A stretch of 64,000 nucleotides of DNA. Source: Polytrichum commune. Lineage: Eukaryota > Streptophyta > Polytrichopsida > Polytrichales > Polytrichaceae. The stretch lies in NCBI GenBank assembly GCA_950295325.1, contig OX485805.1, positions 19,517,501-19,581,500 of the forward strand. The letters run 5' to 3'. Made by a program: the position numbers and the translations under genes. Positions 25,113 to 36,714 of this stretch are shown here, piece after piece (position 1 is the stretch's first letter; every line of letters begins with the position of its first letter). Under the pieces are notes generated by a model, which worked only from the letters and a program-made list of their open reading frames with translations, searched no databases and was not told the DNA's origin.

Positions 25113-28100
25113 TTTGGTAATAGGGCCACCAATATCCTATAACCGTGGAATTGTGGCCTTAAAAATGATGATTTTAGGGTTTAGTAATAAGAGGGTTGAG
25201 AAGGATAAACAACATGAAGTCCAAAAATTTATTCATCAGTAGTAGCACTAGACATGAAACTATCTTTTGCCTCGTCATCTATATATATTCGAGCACCTTT
25301 GCATTGCGAATTGATTTTGGAACTATAGCAAGATTCTTCATTTGGATCCGAATCTTCGAGATTCAACATTGCAATTGCAACATTCTCGGCATATGATGGG
25401 AGACGCGGGCTACGGCTTGGACTTCGTAGGAATTGTCTATGTGCCCAAAACGGGAGACATGTCCTCTTTCCAATCGTATTCCTGAAATCAAATCGATGAA
25501 ACATGTAAATAATGTGAAGAAATAAAAATGAACCAATGAATTGAATGAAACGAATGAATTGAATAAAAATTTATTGTATTAAAACTTACTCACACTCAAA
25601 TTCAAGCATCTCCTCATCGGAGAGGTTATCATCTTCTTTTGTGAGATCTTGTTTATTCTCCTTAGATGACCCCTCTTTCAAAACCATTTCCAAAAGCGGT
25701 TTCAATATGTGCTCAAACATGTCATTATCACCCTCAAATGCAAGAAGATGTCTGCCACATGCGCGTGTTGCTAGGATAGAAGCTCCAGTGGAACATGTCA
25801 AATCAACAACGCGTCCATTCGATGGTGTAAACAATTCAATAAGATCTTGAAAAAAAACGCGGCGATTTTTGATATGGCCCCTTCCAAGGTCTTCCCGATT
25901 TTTGAAGAAGCATGTTTTTTTCATCCACAAAATTGAAAAGCAAATTTTTGCTTTTCAATCCAGTGCCAAAAAAAATGGAGTTTGGTTGTCTCGTGGATTT
26001 TGTGGTAGTAAAATTCCTTACCAAGACATGAGCCATAAATGCCGGAGTCTACAAAAAAATGTAAATTGTGTTAAAACTATATACAATGCAAATAACACCA
26101 AAATAATTAAATAGAAACAATTGTGATGTGTTATACTTACGGTGTAGGTTGGAGTCTCTGGATCCTTGAACACCATGTACGAATTGAGGCAAATAAAAGT
26201 CCTAAGAACTTTCATGTTGCCGTTCTGTAAGGTTGAATTCAAAACCTTCTTGGTTTGCATATCGATAGCAGAAAATACTATGAGGACGTCATCATCAGAC
26301 AAGATGGACTTGCATAAGGACATTGTTGCAACCATCCAGTTTTTGTCATATTTATTCCTAAGAGGAATTTCAGTAGGTCTATTGGAGAGGTTGAAGTCAA
26401 AACCGTTGGCAAATTGCAGAAAAACCAAGTCAACGGCAAATGAAGTCGGACTTCCCATGACATGAAATTCGCGATTGTCTTTGAACTGAAATACCACAAC
26501 ATATCACAATATAAGACACAAATTAAAATCCAAATGGAAGTAAGAACATTACAGAAAATACCAAAACAATAATACTTACGTTTTCAAGAAAATGCCCGCC
26601 ATTGGATCCACTCAGGAGGGCCTACTTCAACCCCTTCAGACTTGTTCTTGACAGCAGTAGATCGAGCAAAAGAGAGCGTGAGAAAGTTCTTCAGTATGAA
26701 TAACTTTTTTCTCAAAACATTCGTTGGCGCACGATGAATAACGTCATAGGTGCTCGAGTAATGAAATTCCAATACATCGCACCTAGACTTTGAACTTTCG
26801 CCTCCAAGTGGATTCTTATCCAAATCATTGGAAATAACAAGTAATTCTTCATGTTGTGAAATTTCCGATTGATCTTGTATTTTGGTTTCAGGAACATGTT
26901 TCATCTTACGACGTTTTGTCTCTTTTGGTTCTGGCTCTCTAAGTTTAAGCTGCACAATTTGTGCTTACAAAATTGCAGTATCACGAGGATCCACATTTTT
27001 AGCATCATTTATCTGACGGATTGTCTTCTCACTTGACGGACATGCATCCTTAGGACAATCAAGATACCAACCACAATCCTCATAGTGTGGTAGCGACCAA
27101 TCCAAACAAATCTCAGTAGTGAACATGCATGAATCTCCTGCACCAGTGTCACGCCAATTTGGGAAAAAACGAGGCTTCCCTATAACGCATTTATGTGGAA
27201 TCAAAACATATCGAAAATACCTACACACAAAAATATTGTAAGTCAAATATTCCATGACAATTTGACAAATAGAATCAAAAAAATCAAAAAAATAATAAGA
27301 TTAGGTTGTACCTGTATAATACACGTTTCATAGCAAGATCAATATTAGGTTGCTCATCCCAACCGTTGTATTTTTTAACTTTTCTGCTTTGGAATTCACG
27401 ATAGAATATTGAATTGAAAGCCGCAAACTTTTAGGTTTTGATATACTCGGAGAGAGTAGGCACATCTGCAGGCAACTGAAGAGGAGATGAAAGAATACTT
27501 TGAAGCTCTTCGATAGCTTTTTTTCCCAACTGTGCCCAATATGTAGACTTTGATAACCAATCATCAAGTGTAGAATCAGAAAGGGGCGATTTCGGGAAAT
27601 GCAATGCATCTTTGTCAAATCTATTGCCAATCCAAAGCTTGAGCCATCCAACTTTGACTTCTGCATCCACATTACTGACAGCAACACGATGAAGTTTCTC
27701 TTGTAGCATTTCAGGCACCGAAAATGAACCCCAATGGCACTTAATTTCTTCAAGGAAAGCAGAGGTAAGGTTGATGTCGGCAATCGCTAGTTGTTTTGTA
27801 AAACTAGAGATAACATTGCACGTTTTTTGTTGACAGCTGCGGACATTGCTTTTGAAACTCCGTCTGATGTCCGTTCAAGAGGATGAGTTTCATTATACTG
27901 GTTGAGAGCAATATCGCTAGCCTCAGCAAGTTCTTGCTGAAAAATCAAACAAAAGTCAATATTTAGGGTACATATAGATGTAATGTAAAATGAAGATGAG
28001 GGAAACATAAGGCACATATTAGCAATGGTAGAAGAACTTACACTGTACATGTAATCCAAAAAAATTGGTCGTGTCAAAGAATACCAAGTTTCGACGGACT

Positions 28101-29229
28101 TCTCCTCACATCGTTTATAACTCTTTGGATCCAGTTGCTTTCTGAAGGAAGTCAAAGGCATGGTGCCAATACTTTGCATCCGATATAAAGTATGCACCAA
28201 ATTGTTGGATACGTGAGAATTTTCGGTCGACCTAAAAAAAACATTAAATTGATTAGAATCATCATAATATAATTTGGAAAACAAAATATAAACTAGAAAT
28301 AAGTGTAAAAAAATAGGTAAGAACATTACTTGTTGATGTCATACATAGCAGTCAACAAACTTGGAATGTCGTCAGGCTCGGGCGCCAAAATGATAGAATC
28401 CACAAAGACATGACGTTCATAATCTTTGGTATATACGCGGTCAATATAATTTTTCCAAGCAAAAAATCTGTGATTTCCATCCCATATAAAAAACATCTTG
28501 TTCTTGTATGACGTCAATGACAAATCTGTATCCAATTGAGATCCAAACAGGGCATTGGTTTGAGCCCAATTTGGGCTCCAAGATGCGCGAACCTCATCAT
28601 CCATGAATTGAAAGTTTCCCTTAGAATCGGTGGCCGATATATAAAACACACGGTCACCATCACGATAACCATTGAAAAAACCAGCCTCCAATTTAGTAAT
28701 GTCACCTTTCAAAGCAGGACGCACAATCGGCATAGGAACCATGCGACATAAGGGTACACGCAAGCGAGCATTAGGTCCAACACGGATTGAGGAAATTGTG
28801 GAAGTGGAATTGACCTTTCGTTTGTTCGTAAGCTCCCACATTTTGATAAGTTTTATTGTCACCATCATTATCTTCATCTGAGTCAAAATCATCGAGGGAT
28901 TCATTTATTTTTTTCTTTTTCTTATTATGAAGATTTGACGATATGTCCTGATGATGAACTTATTGAGATGGACGATCTTGAGTTGAATGCATTATGGAAT
29001 CATCATCAGTGGAAATAGGAGTCGTTCTCACCAAATCCATTGATTGGTCCTAAAACAAATGAAATAAGTTTCATAAATACTTCAAAATCAGTAGCAACAC
29101 ATAAGCAATAACATTACAAAAACAACAACAATAACAACAGAATACCACGAACACAGGGAAAAATGCCAAAAATTATTCTAGACACTGCCATTTCCACCTT
29201 TAAATATTGTACGATTAGGGTGGCCACTC

Positions 29230-29280
29230 ACCCCAAAACTACAAGGGCAGACCCTGTGCGTTAACGCACAGGGTCTGTGT
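29230..29280. repeat. Palindrome family 2, single copy
   Basis: AGACCCTGTGCGTT followed by AACGCACAGGGTCT, a perfect dyad of 28 bp, in intron 1 of the cargo gene. Confidence 0.85.
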
Positions 29281-29314
29281 GTCCAATTACAGGTCTACTA
29301 AAGTTGGACGCGAG

Positions 29315-29528
29315 GTTTGCATCGTTCGACCCAAACTAGGTAGACAGTTTGGGTCGAACGACCCAAACCATACTCACAGTTTGGGTCGTTCGACCCAAAC
29401 TAGGCAGACAGTTTGGGTCGTTCGACCCAAACTAGGCAGACAGTTTGGGTCATTCGACCCAAACCATGCTTAGAGTTTGGGTCGTTCGACCCAAACTAGG
29501 TAGACAGTTTGGGTCGAACAACCCAAAC
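29315..29528. repeat. Palindrome family 1 array, 7 copies, about 32-bp step
   Basis: Copies start at 29315, 29347, 29379, 29411, 29442, 29475 and 29507. Each has GTTTGGGTCG and CGACCCAAAC arms (a few one-base changes) around TT or AA. The step is 31-33 bp, about three helical turns, so the dyads face the same side of the helix. It lies in intron 1 of the minus-strand cargo gene. Confidence 0.95.
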
Positions 29529-29740
29529 TTTCCGCAATTTACGCCTAATTATGCGCAATTACCCAGTCACCACGAAAGTGCAAACAAACCTTGTACTGCA
29601 CCTGTAGATGAGAGAGCTTGCAGCGATGAGCTCAGGTCCGACGGAGGAGAGAAAAAAGACTGAATGCTTTGGGGGTGTGGCAATTTATACTACTTGTCCC
29701 AGCAGCCATATTTAGCGTGGCTCTTCGTGGCCCCGCATAG

Positions 29741-29875
29741 CCGCTAGAAAGTTGCCAGCGCAGACCCTGTGCGTTAACGCACAGGGTCTACTTGCCCAAC
29801 TTTGCGAAGCCTCTATCTAGGCAAGTAGACCCTGTGCGTGAACGCACAGGGTCTGCGCTGGCAACTTTCTAGCCA
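29741..29875. repeat. Foldback: 55-bp arms carrying palindrome family 2
   Basis: 29741-29796 and 29820-29875 are inverse copies with one or two mismatches and a loop of about 23 bp. Each arm contains a family 2 palindrome, so the structure is a hairpin with nested hairpins. More degraded copies follow to 29960. Confidence 0.88.
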
Positions 29876-30404
29876 CTATGTATTAGCGCATACACCCTGT
29901 GCGTTAGCGCATAAGGCTTGTGCGTTAGCGCATATACCCTGTGCATTAACACACAGGGCCGAGATATGAATTTGATTTGGAATTCGTAGATTTGCCGAAA
30001 CTTGTAAAATTTGGAAAAAATGCTAATGGGGGCCAAAAAAAAAACAAAAATATGCTATATTATCTAAATATCCGTAGCTACAAATTCTTCTAATATTTTG
30101 TTTTGGTTTGAAATGATTTTCTTTTCTCATTCTTCTATCTATTTCCTAGTTTTGGGCCACCTCGTAGATTTTGGGTTTCGGGGCAAAAAACAATTATGCT
30201 ATTTTGTGTCATTTTCTAGCTCCTATAACGTATTGCATGAGTACTTGAGTAGTCATATTTGTCATTTCTTGCATTCTAACCCCGTTTTCAATAGATTTTT
30301 TGCTCCTACGTTCTGAACATCGATTTAAATTCATACAATAGATATTTGGTTTAGTTTTAGGCTCTCTTAGTCGTTTTACCTCCCAACTTTTGGCCTTCCT
30401 AAAT

Positions 30405-31075
30405 TGCTCTTACAAACCTTGTGCGTTAACGCATAGGGTTTTACCTCCCAACTTTGGCCTTCCTAAGTTGCGCTTACAAACCCTGTGCGTTAACGCACAG
30501 GGTTTCTCCTCCCAACTTTGGGCTTGCTAAATTGCACTTACAAACCCTGTGCATTAACGCACAGGGTTTCACCTCCCAAGTTTTTGCCTCCTAAGTTGCT
30601 CTTACAAACCCTGTGCGTTAACGCACAGGGTTTCGCCTCCCAACTTTTTGCCTCCTAAGTTGCTCTTACAAATCCTGTGCATTAACGCACAGGGTTTCTC
30701 TTTCCAACTTTTGGCCTTCCTAAGTTGCTATTGCAAACCCTGTGCGTTAACGCACAGGGTTTCGCCTCCCAATTTTTGGCCTCCTAAGTTGCTCTTATAA
30801 ACCCTGTGCGTTAACGTACAAGGTTTCACCTCCCAACTTCTCGCCTCCTAAGTTGCTCTTATAAACCCTGTGCGTTAACGTACAGGGTTTTTCCTCCCAA
30901 CTTCTCGCCTCCTAAGTTGCTCTTATAAACCCTGTACGTTCTCCTCCTGACTTCTAGCCTTCCTAAATTTCTGTTATATACCATGTGCATTAACGTATAG
31001 GGTTTCTCCTCTCCAATTTATAACCTCTATAAATTGCTACTACATGACATATGAGTGAACGTACAAGGTTCTCCA
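30405..31075. repeat. Palindrome family 2 tandem array, 64-bp step, about 11 copies
   Basis: The core CCCTGTGCGTT/AACGCACAGGG lies at positions starting near 30421, 30485, 30549, 30613, 30677, 30742, 30806, 30870, then decayed copies near 30934, 30984 and 31051. The spacer (CCTCCCAACTTTTGGCCT and CTAAGTTGCTCTTACA) is conserved, so this is a satellite rather than a CRISPR-like array. It lies in intron 1 of the cargo gene and decays toward exon 1. Confidence 0.95.
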
Positions 31076-31411
31076 TCCTAACTTACAACTTATGCACTAT
31101 CAAATTATGTGAACATTGAACTGACTTACCTTTTTGTTTGTCGTCTTCTTTGAACCCGTCTTCAATTCGGACTCTGATATACGATCGTCTACATCTTCTT
31201 TGCTCTTTGCACCTTCATCATCCTCCATCGCATCAAAATCCAGTGTCTTCACAGTTTCTTCTACCGTACTCAACAAGTTTCTTTTTCCTTCCTTATTTGC
31301 ATCATTCTTTCTCACACTGAGTCTGAACCTCTTTTTCTCGGAAGTGAAATACAAAGTTTTCTTACGTCCTCTCTTCGGCCTCACGGGTGTTCTCTCTATA
31401 TCGTCCACCAT

Positions 31412-31935
31412 CGTTGGTGTCTATGATATGTTTTCTATCAGGTACTATCATTTATTCTTCCAATGTATCTATCTCACAAAATCCGGCGTATATTACGATC
31501 ACATGTTGTAATTGGCGTTCAATGAACGAGATATTTCGACGTGTTTGTCATTCTGTGTTTATTTTTGTTATATCCGCCAAAATTTTCTGACACCTACTTT
31601 GTTCTATTCATAATGATCAATAATTTATTTTTCCAACCAATTTTAATTTTTTGTATATCTACGTCAGTCCACACATATATATTTTAAATTTCTACCAATA
31701 CTTTTAGTATTTGACGCCATTTTGTGTATATATTTTGCTCGTAAATATTCTCTGACTATTATTGTGTTATGTCCATTTCTGTATTATTAGATGCTATGTA
31801 TCACACGCTTTCATCTGCATCCATTATTGTATCACACGTTTTCATTTCCATTCATTTCCTTACACAACTCTATACAAAAGCAACATTCACCCCATATTTT
31901 TGTGATGTGTTGTTCATATGTTCTTTTGATTTTCT
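31412..31935. promoter_or_regulatory. Divergent intergenic region between cargo gene and transposase
   Basis: These 524 bp separate the two head-to-head starts (31411 minus, 31936 plus) and must contain both promoters if the genes were expressed. It is AT-rich with no palindromes. No TATA box was confidently assigned. Confidence 0.45.
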
Positions 31936-34099
31936 ATGGCTACCATTAGAGCTCATGGATCTTTTGTTCCCTTCATCTTGCCACTCCAAGATGATGGTCA
32001 TGTGAGTGTTTCAGAGGATTTACTTAGTTTGAAATTCAACCTCCAGATAGGAACCATGTATTTAGAGCATGAGATGTACTCTGCAGATGGAGAGGTGTAT
32101 GAAACGATTTTGGATCCAAAAAATAGAACTGATGTTGGTTTTATGTGGATATTAGGACCTGGTTCATTTAGGGTGATAGGACTTTCTGAGTCTCAGATGC
32201 AAGCTTCAACTGTCATTTTGACAAACGAATCCGGTACATCCACAGTTCAAATTCCCTCTATCACACCTGTTAAGGTGGAACCCCTTGATGATAGTGTGTT
32301 TGTGCTATCAGATTCAGAAGATGACATTTGTACATCTGTTGATCTTTTAAACACATCGTCATTTCCATTTAGAAGTGTTCATTCTACTCCTTCCCAACTT
32401 CCTATACATGTAGCCAAATCCCCTTGCAGTCTTATGTACAAGAAGGTGGTTTCCCAAATCTCACCTTCTCAACGTCCTCCACTACACCCTTCACCTTCAT
32501 CTACAGGGTTGACTATGGTTGATACCTTGAAGCTGACAAAGTCAAGAAAAAGATCAAAGTCCGATCTTGCATCCATTGATTTTGACAGTATAGATGTTCG
32601 TGAAGTCAAGTACTTACCATCTTCTTTTAATGGTGATGTTTTGTTTTTCTTGCCTCCTGTGGCACTTAAAGCTCCAAGTACATATGGTCGCTCAATGGAC
32701 GGCATGGACAAGATGTGCGACGGTCACCCTTGGTGCACCACCAAAACCATAAATATCCAAAATGACTTTGGACTGTCCTTCCGGCGTTCTACTTGTGCTG
32801 GTCATCTCCAATGTCATAATGACTACTGTGTTTACATAAATCGCAATGGGGGCCTCCGGAACAACACTGAATGGGCCGGTTCAACTCCTATCCCATTTGC
32901 TGTGGGTGTTGTTCCTCCTACTAAGTCCACTGTCGAGTGTAAGGTATGTCGTTCCACACCTGTGTGCATTGCTTTGTGTAGTGCTCGAATTATATACATC
33001 CACTCCACATCCGTTGGAATGTCTAGGGCTTGTATTCATCTTGGTGTACATGATCACCCTGTGGCCAATGGCACATGCCGTGAATCATTGGACATGGCAT
33101 ACCAATGCGTTGCAAATGAAGTATTAAAAACACCCACAGCAAAAAATTCAGCCATAGTTATGGAGGCGAGCAAACAATTCTTGGCCGATTACCTTCTCAA
33201 ATCTCCCGCAAATGTCGAAGGCCATCACTTGGTTGGTTCATCCCTAGAGGTCGTCATAGACAAATTCAGCATTCTTGCGTCTCCAAATTGTCGTAACTTT
33301 GAATCTGGATTAAAGCGTTTTTTGCGTAGTGGAATGGGAACTATGGATAGTATTATGGCTCTCAAAGACCACTCTACTTTCAAATTCGTCCATGGTAGTC
33401 GGTTCCCAGGGCAGTCAAAGGACAAAGTGTTTGTTTTCAAGATGTCTGTAGACCTTCCAGGTAGTGGTGTGGAGCTTGTAAAGAGGATGCAAGTAGGTGG
33501 GGATATGGAGAATTCATGGATTATGTTTGACCATGTCAAACGTTTGAAGGACTGGACGACCATGGCTTGCCATGTGTACGACAGTGGATACTGTAAAGTG
33601 TTGACTATTGCGTGTTGTGACATGCAATCTGAAGATGGTGCAACACAAATTCTCTTTTGGGAAAATTTGAATGCTGTCATGGCAGAAAATGGTGTACCAA
33701 ACGTAAACTTCAAAGGGTTTATGGCTGATAGTGCTTAAGCTAATTGGAATGCGGTGAGGGCGATTTACGGGGATGGTGATCCAAGTCTACCCATGGTTGT
33801 ACGTGAACGTACATATCTTTTCCATTGGTCCGCAAGCTTGGATAAGGTGACCCAAAAGTATATCAAACCATCCTTGCAATTTCAATACAAACAAATATGC
33901 AAGGATTACAAAGACGCGAAAACAATTGACGACGCTGAGACCAAATACCATGTGATTCGTTCTTGGTGGTTGTCATCTGGAGCTGCCTCCGAAGAAGGCA
34001 TCATTGGCCTTTCAGAGTGGTTGGGATTTTGGCACTTTCGTTACAGACAATGGGGTGGCCATATGCTACTTGTAAGTACATATCAAACTTCATTACTCA

Positions 34100-34500
34100 A
34101 TGTAGTATATCTTATGTTTTTCTTATCTTTGTCTTTCTGTGTTGTTCATAGGATATAACAATAGAAGAGCGTGCGGGAATGCCAACATGCAACCTTGCAG
34201 AGACTGTACACAACAAACAACAAACAGTTTGGGTCATTCGACCCAAACGTGGCAGCCATTTTGGGTCGAACGACCCAAACTACGCAAACAATTTCGGTCG
34301 TTCGACCCAAACCTTGTAGGCAGTTTGGGTCGTTCGACCCAAACGTAGCAGCCATTTTGGGTCGAACGACCCAAACCTAGATATATAATCTATCTTATGT
34401 TTGTCTTGTCCTTGTATTTGTGTGTTGTTCATAGGATATGACAATAGAAGAGCGTGCGGAAATGCCAACATGTAACCTTGCAGAGACTGTACACAACAAA
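34100..34500 (+). repeat. Duplicated intron/exon junction around a palindrome array
   Basis: The intron end plus the exon start (TTGTTCATAGGATATRACAA and GCCAACATGYAACCTTGCAG) occurs at about 34131-34208 and again at about 34425-34500. Five palindromes lie between the two copies. The first copy is an orphan second acceptor and exon start. Confidence 0.85.
34227..34376. repeat. Palindrome family 1 array, 5 copies, exact 32-bp step
   Basis: Copies start at 34227, 34259, 34291, 34323 and 34355, exactly 32 bp apart, with central bases AT, AA, TT, TT and AA. It lies inside the duplicated intron segment of the transposase. Confidence 0.95.
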
Positions 34501-35739
34501 TGGCTCCAACAGTCCGGCAACAAGATGACTTGTTTATATGAAGCTACAGTGGACGACATGATCCGTGCCTTCATGCAAATTGCAAATTGCAAATTACCGG
34601 ACATGGTTGAAAGGGGGGTCGGATGGTAAAGGTCCTGATTCGGCCTCCTTGAAACTCAAAGCAGCTGCCAGGTGTGGAGATCCAAAAATGTTGGCCGATG
34701 CCATGAAGTCTTATCCAGGGGCAGAAGACGTCAACACGAGAGATTGTGCATTGGAAGGGTCAGAGCTCTTTGGTTCCACTAAACGCAAACTCAACCTACC
34801 ACCGGGTGCTGATTGTGACTCTCATCGACCCGACAAAGTGAACTATTCCAGTCCTCGTCCCAACACCCAAGCAACTCGTCAACGCATAGAGGAATCGTTA
34901 AGTTCTGCAATTCATGGTGTGGCTCATACTACATCCGTGTTAGAGACTGATTGTCTTGCTTCTAAGTGGCACATTGCAAGATTGCCACCCAACTCAGCCA
35001 AACGTTGTTGGGCACTGCAGGCCATTACAGGGACTATGTGCAATGCCAAAGTCGGGACTGGGAAACATGACACACCTGCTCCAACATACAAAGGGCTCAG
35101 GAAGGAATTTCGCTCTCCCAACAATGTGGAGTATGAATTTTGGTTTTGTCCTGACGACATCAAACGTTGTGTAAGTGGCAGTAAGAAGAAATATGTGTTG
35201 GATTGGCCTATAGTACCCAACACGTGGCCAGTGAAGATAGGTACCAATCTATCGAGGAGGAGGTTTTGGCACTTGAAGATGCTAGATTTCAACTACAGCA
35301 GAGGGAGGCATTGTCTCCTCGTCGTAGGCTTTCAACAATCGCAACTCTTCCCATCCCTCGCTCGCATTTTTCTATGCCACCAAACCCAGACGCCCACCCT
35401 ACATTCAGATTTGGGAAGACAGTGCGTCGTAATCCAACAGCACCTCTGGCGAATCACAAAAACAAATGGGAGAGCGCCGGACTTATGGAAGGTTACTATG
35501 TGGTTGGGGTCACTGCCATTCCATATCCGGGCTTTGGAGTGATAATCAACATTGTCTCCAAACAGGATATCACCTACCATGTCACAATTGGTGATATCCC
35601 GCATTGCACATGTCCAGATTTCACGAAAATGTCCTTTCATGCATTGGGAAAGAAAGGAAAATGGATGTATTGTAAACATCTTTATTATGTGTTTAGATTT
35701 TTGTGCAAGGTGGATTACGAGAGTGACAAGTTCATTCAT

Positions 35740-36480
35740 GCACCTACATATACCTATAATGAGGTCATGCGACTACTTGAACTTGCTGGTATTGTAGAAT
35801 GTGAGTAGTATTGCAAGTGTTTTAGTAAGCAACATATATTTGAATGTCAATAAATGACATGTTTTGGTTTGGATTATTATAATAAAAATTAGTAGTGGAC
35901 TGAAAGTATTTCAAATGATTCAGTAACTTCATTTTTATTTAGACTGCGACCCAACCATGTGTGGTTTGATTGATTCACACGGATAAATAATAACACGTTT
36001 TTAAAAATAAAAAATAATTAAGAAGATTCTACGCACATCCGCGTAGTAACGTCTTCTTGGTATCCGCCTATAGATTATTCCTGCTTTATCACTAGCTCAA
36101 TTTGGGATAGCACCAGTCAATGTAACCAACCGGATTCGAACCCGGGTTGATCCAGACCTAATACCAGTCTCTTACACAACTCGCATCCACAGGCGGATGT
36201 CTCAAAACCTAGTAGCTACCTACATATTCACTATTTTTAATATCTAATTTTCTTTCGTTTGTAGATTCTAGGCCTTTATTCAACCCGTGAGCAGTTTGAG
36301 TGGCTCACAATTATGGCACCGACATATATGTATAATGAGGTTATGCACCTACTTGAATTTGCTGGTGTTGTAGAATGTGAGTGGTTGTACAAGTGCTAGT
36401 TGTAGCTACATGTATAAGGATGTCAATAAATGACATGTATTGGTTTGAATTGTTATAATAAAAATCAGCAATGGATTGAA
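35740..36480 (+). repeat. Duplicated 3' end of the transposase gene
   Basis: 35740-35910 (last codons, stop and 3' tail with TGTCAATAAATGACATG) is repeated at 36315-36480, about 80% alike. The second copy lacks the rest of the gene. The tRNA-like insert at 36005-36205 lies between. Confidence 0.8.
36005..36205 (-). mobile_element. tRNA-derived SINE-like element
   Basis: The minus strand has CCCGGGTTCGAATCCGG (about 36130-36146), an exact B box, and then a unique body ending in a T/A-rich tail near 36005. The A box is less clear. It lies between the two copies of the transposase 3' end. Confidence 0.55.
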
Positions 36481-36632
36481 AGTGTTCTAAATGATCCATG
36501 GAAATAGGGCCCTTTCACTTGTGCTTCATTTTAAATATTGGCAATTTATAATTGAAAATATGCAATTAATTTGTCAAAAATTTGGTTGTAAACCCTAAAC
36601 CCGTGTGTCTTTACTAAATTTGGATTCATTGC

Positions 36633-36714
36633 TCATATGTTACTGCTCATTGCTCATGTGTTACTGCTCACCGCTCACCGCTCACTACTCATCGCTCATA
36701 AGATAGCTTCCCTC
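36633..36714 (-). repeat. MULE terminal inverted repeat, right
   Basis: Ends GCTCATAAGATAGCTTCCCTC with CCGCTCACCGCTCAC units inside. It is the inverse of 25031-25112. Confidence 0.88.

Larger units (their letters stand above)
25229..31411 (-). pseudogene. ParB-like / amino-methyltransferase-like cargo gene of the MULE
   Basis: Eight exons with good GT-AG borders: 31411-31130, 29049-28330, 28231-28042, 27936-27312, 27220-26580, 26485-26141, 26048-25590, 25481-25229. Exon 1 has an AT-hook/NLS-like PVRPKRGRKKT. Exon 2 holds FFIWDGNHRFFAWKNYID, the D-G-x-H-R core of ParB/sulfiredoxin folds. Exon 6 (EFHVMGSPTSFAVDLV, then DDVLIVFSAIDM) and exon 7 (GRVVDLTCSTGAS, then GRHLLAFEGDND) match the order of beta-class N4/N6 amino-methyltransferases, with SPTS where active enzymes have DPPY. 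Intron 1 (about 2 kb) is full of palindromes.
This copy is dead: TAA stops near 28964, 27433 and 26970, and frame changes near 28850, 27800, 26600 and 25930. Homologue of the intact gene at 51.4-56.0 kb. Activity is unproven. Confidence 0.7.
31936..35808 (+). pseudogene. MULE transposase with zinc finger and SWIM domain
   Basis: The first exon opens with ATG at 31936. A Ser/Pro-rich, acidic N-terminus is followed by a WRKY/FLYWCH-like zinc finger (DGHPWCTTK, then CAGHLQCHNDYC, about residues 260-295). The DDE-type core has ACCDMQSEDGATQILFWE and FKGFMADSA (residues 575-600), then NWNAVRAIYG and RERTYLFHWSASLDK. At the C-terminus CTCPDF followed by CKHLYYVF is a SWIM CxC...CxH finger. The intron begins at GTAAGT (34074) and holds palindromes.
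This copy is broken: TAA at 33736 where related frames would need a Gln, a duplicated intron/exon piece, and frame changes near 34612 (G run) and 35235. The family excises and reinserts the element; function of this copy is unlikely. Confidence 0.8.
25031..36714. mobile_element. Mutator-like element (MULE), 11,684 bp, carrying extra genes
   Basis: The left end (GGGGGAGTGCTATCTTATGA) and the inverse of the right end (GAGGGAAGCTATCTTATGAG) match over about 80 bp, with subterminal GAGCGGTGAGC repeats in both. A perfect 9-bp duplication flanks it. Inside are two head-to-head genes: a SWIM-finger transposase (+, 31936-35808) and a ParB/methyltransferase-like gene (-, 31411-25229). Two families of palindromes lie in their introns. 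Both genes are broken, yet the target duplication is perfect, so this copy probably moved recently with transposase supplied from elsewhere. Established: MULEs make 9-11 bp duplications and often carry extra genes. Novel here: the cargo. Confidence 0.9.

Noticed and set aside
29279-29663. Plus-strand open frames with repeated VVRPKLGRQFG peptides
   Set aside because: They are the palindrome array read as protein. The unit has no stops in any frame, so long frames are expected by chance; similar frames occur at 34.1-34.4, 52.9-53.05, 54.4-54.6, 56.3-56.6 and 60.4-61.1 kb.
30405-31075. CRISPR-like array (regular palindromic repeats with spacers)
   Set aside because: The spacers are the same sequence in every unit, so this is a satellite, and the window is eukaryotic.
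25229-36480. Reassigned TAA codon explaining repeated in-frame TAA stops in the MULE genes
   Set aside because: Frame changes are present too, and the intact genes at 51-64 kb use TAA-free frames of normal length, so ordinary decay is simpler.
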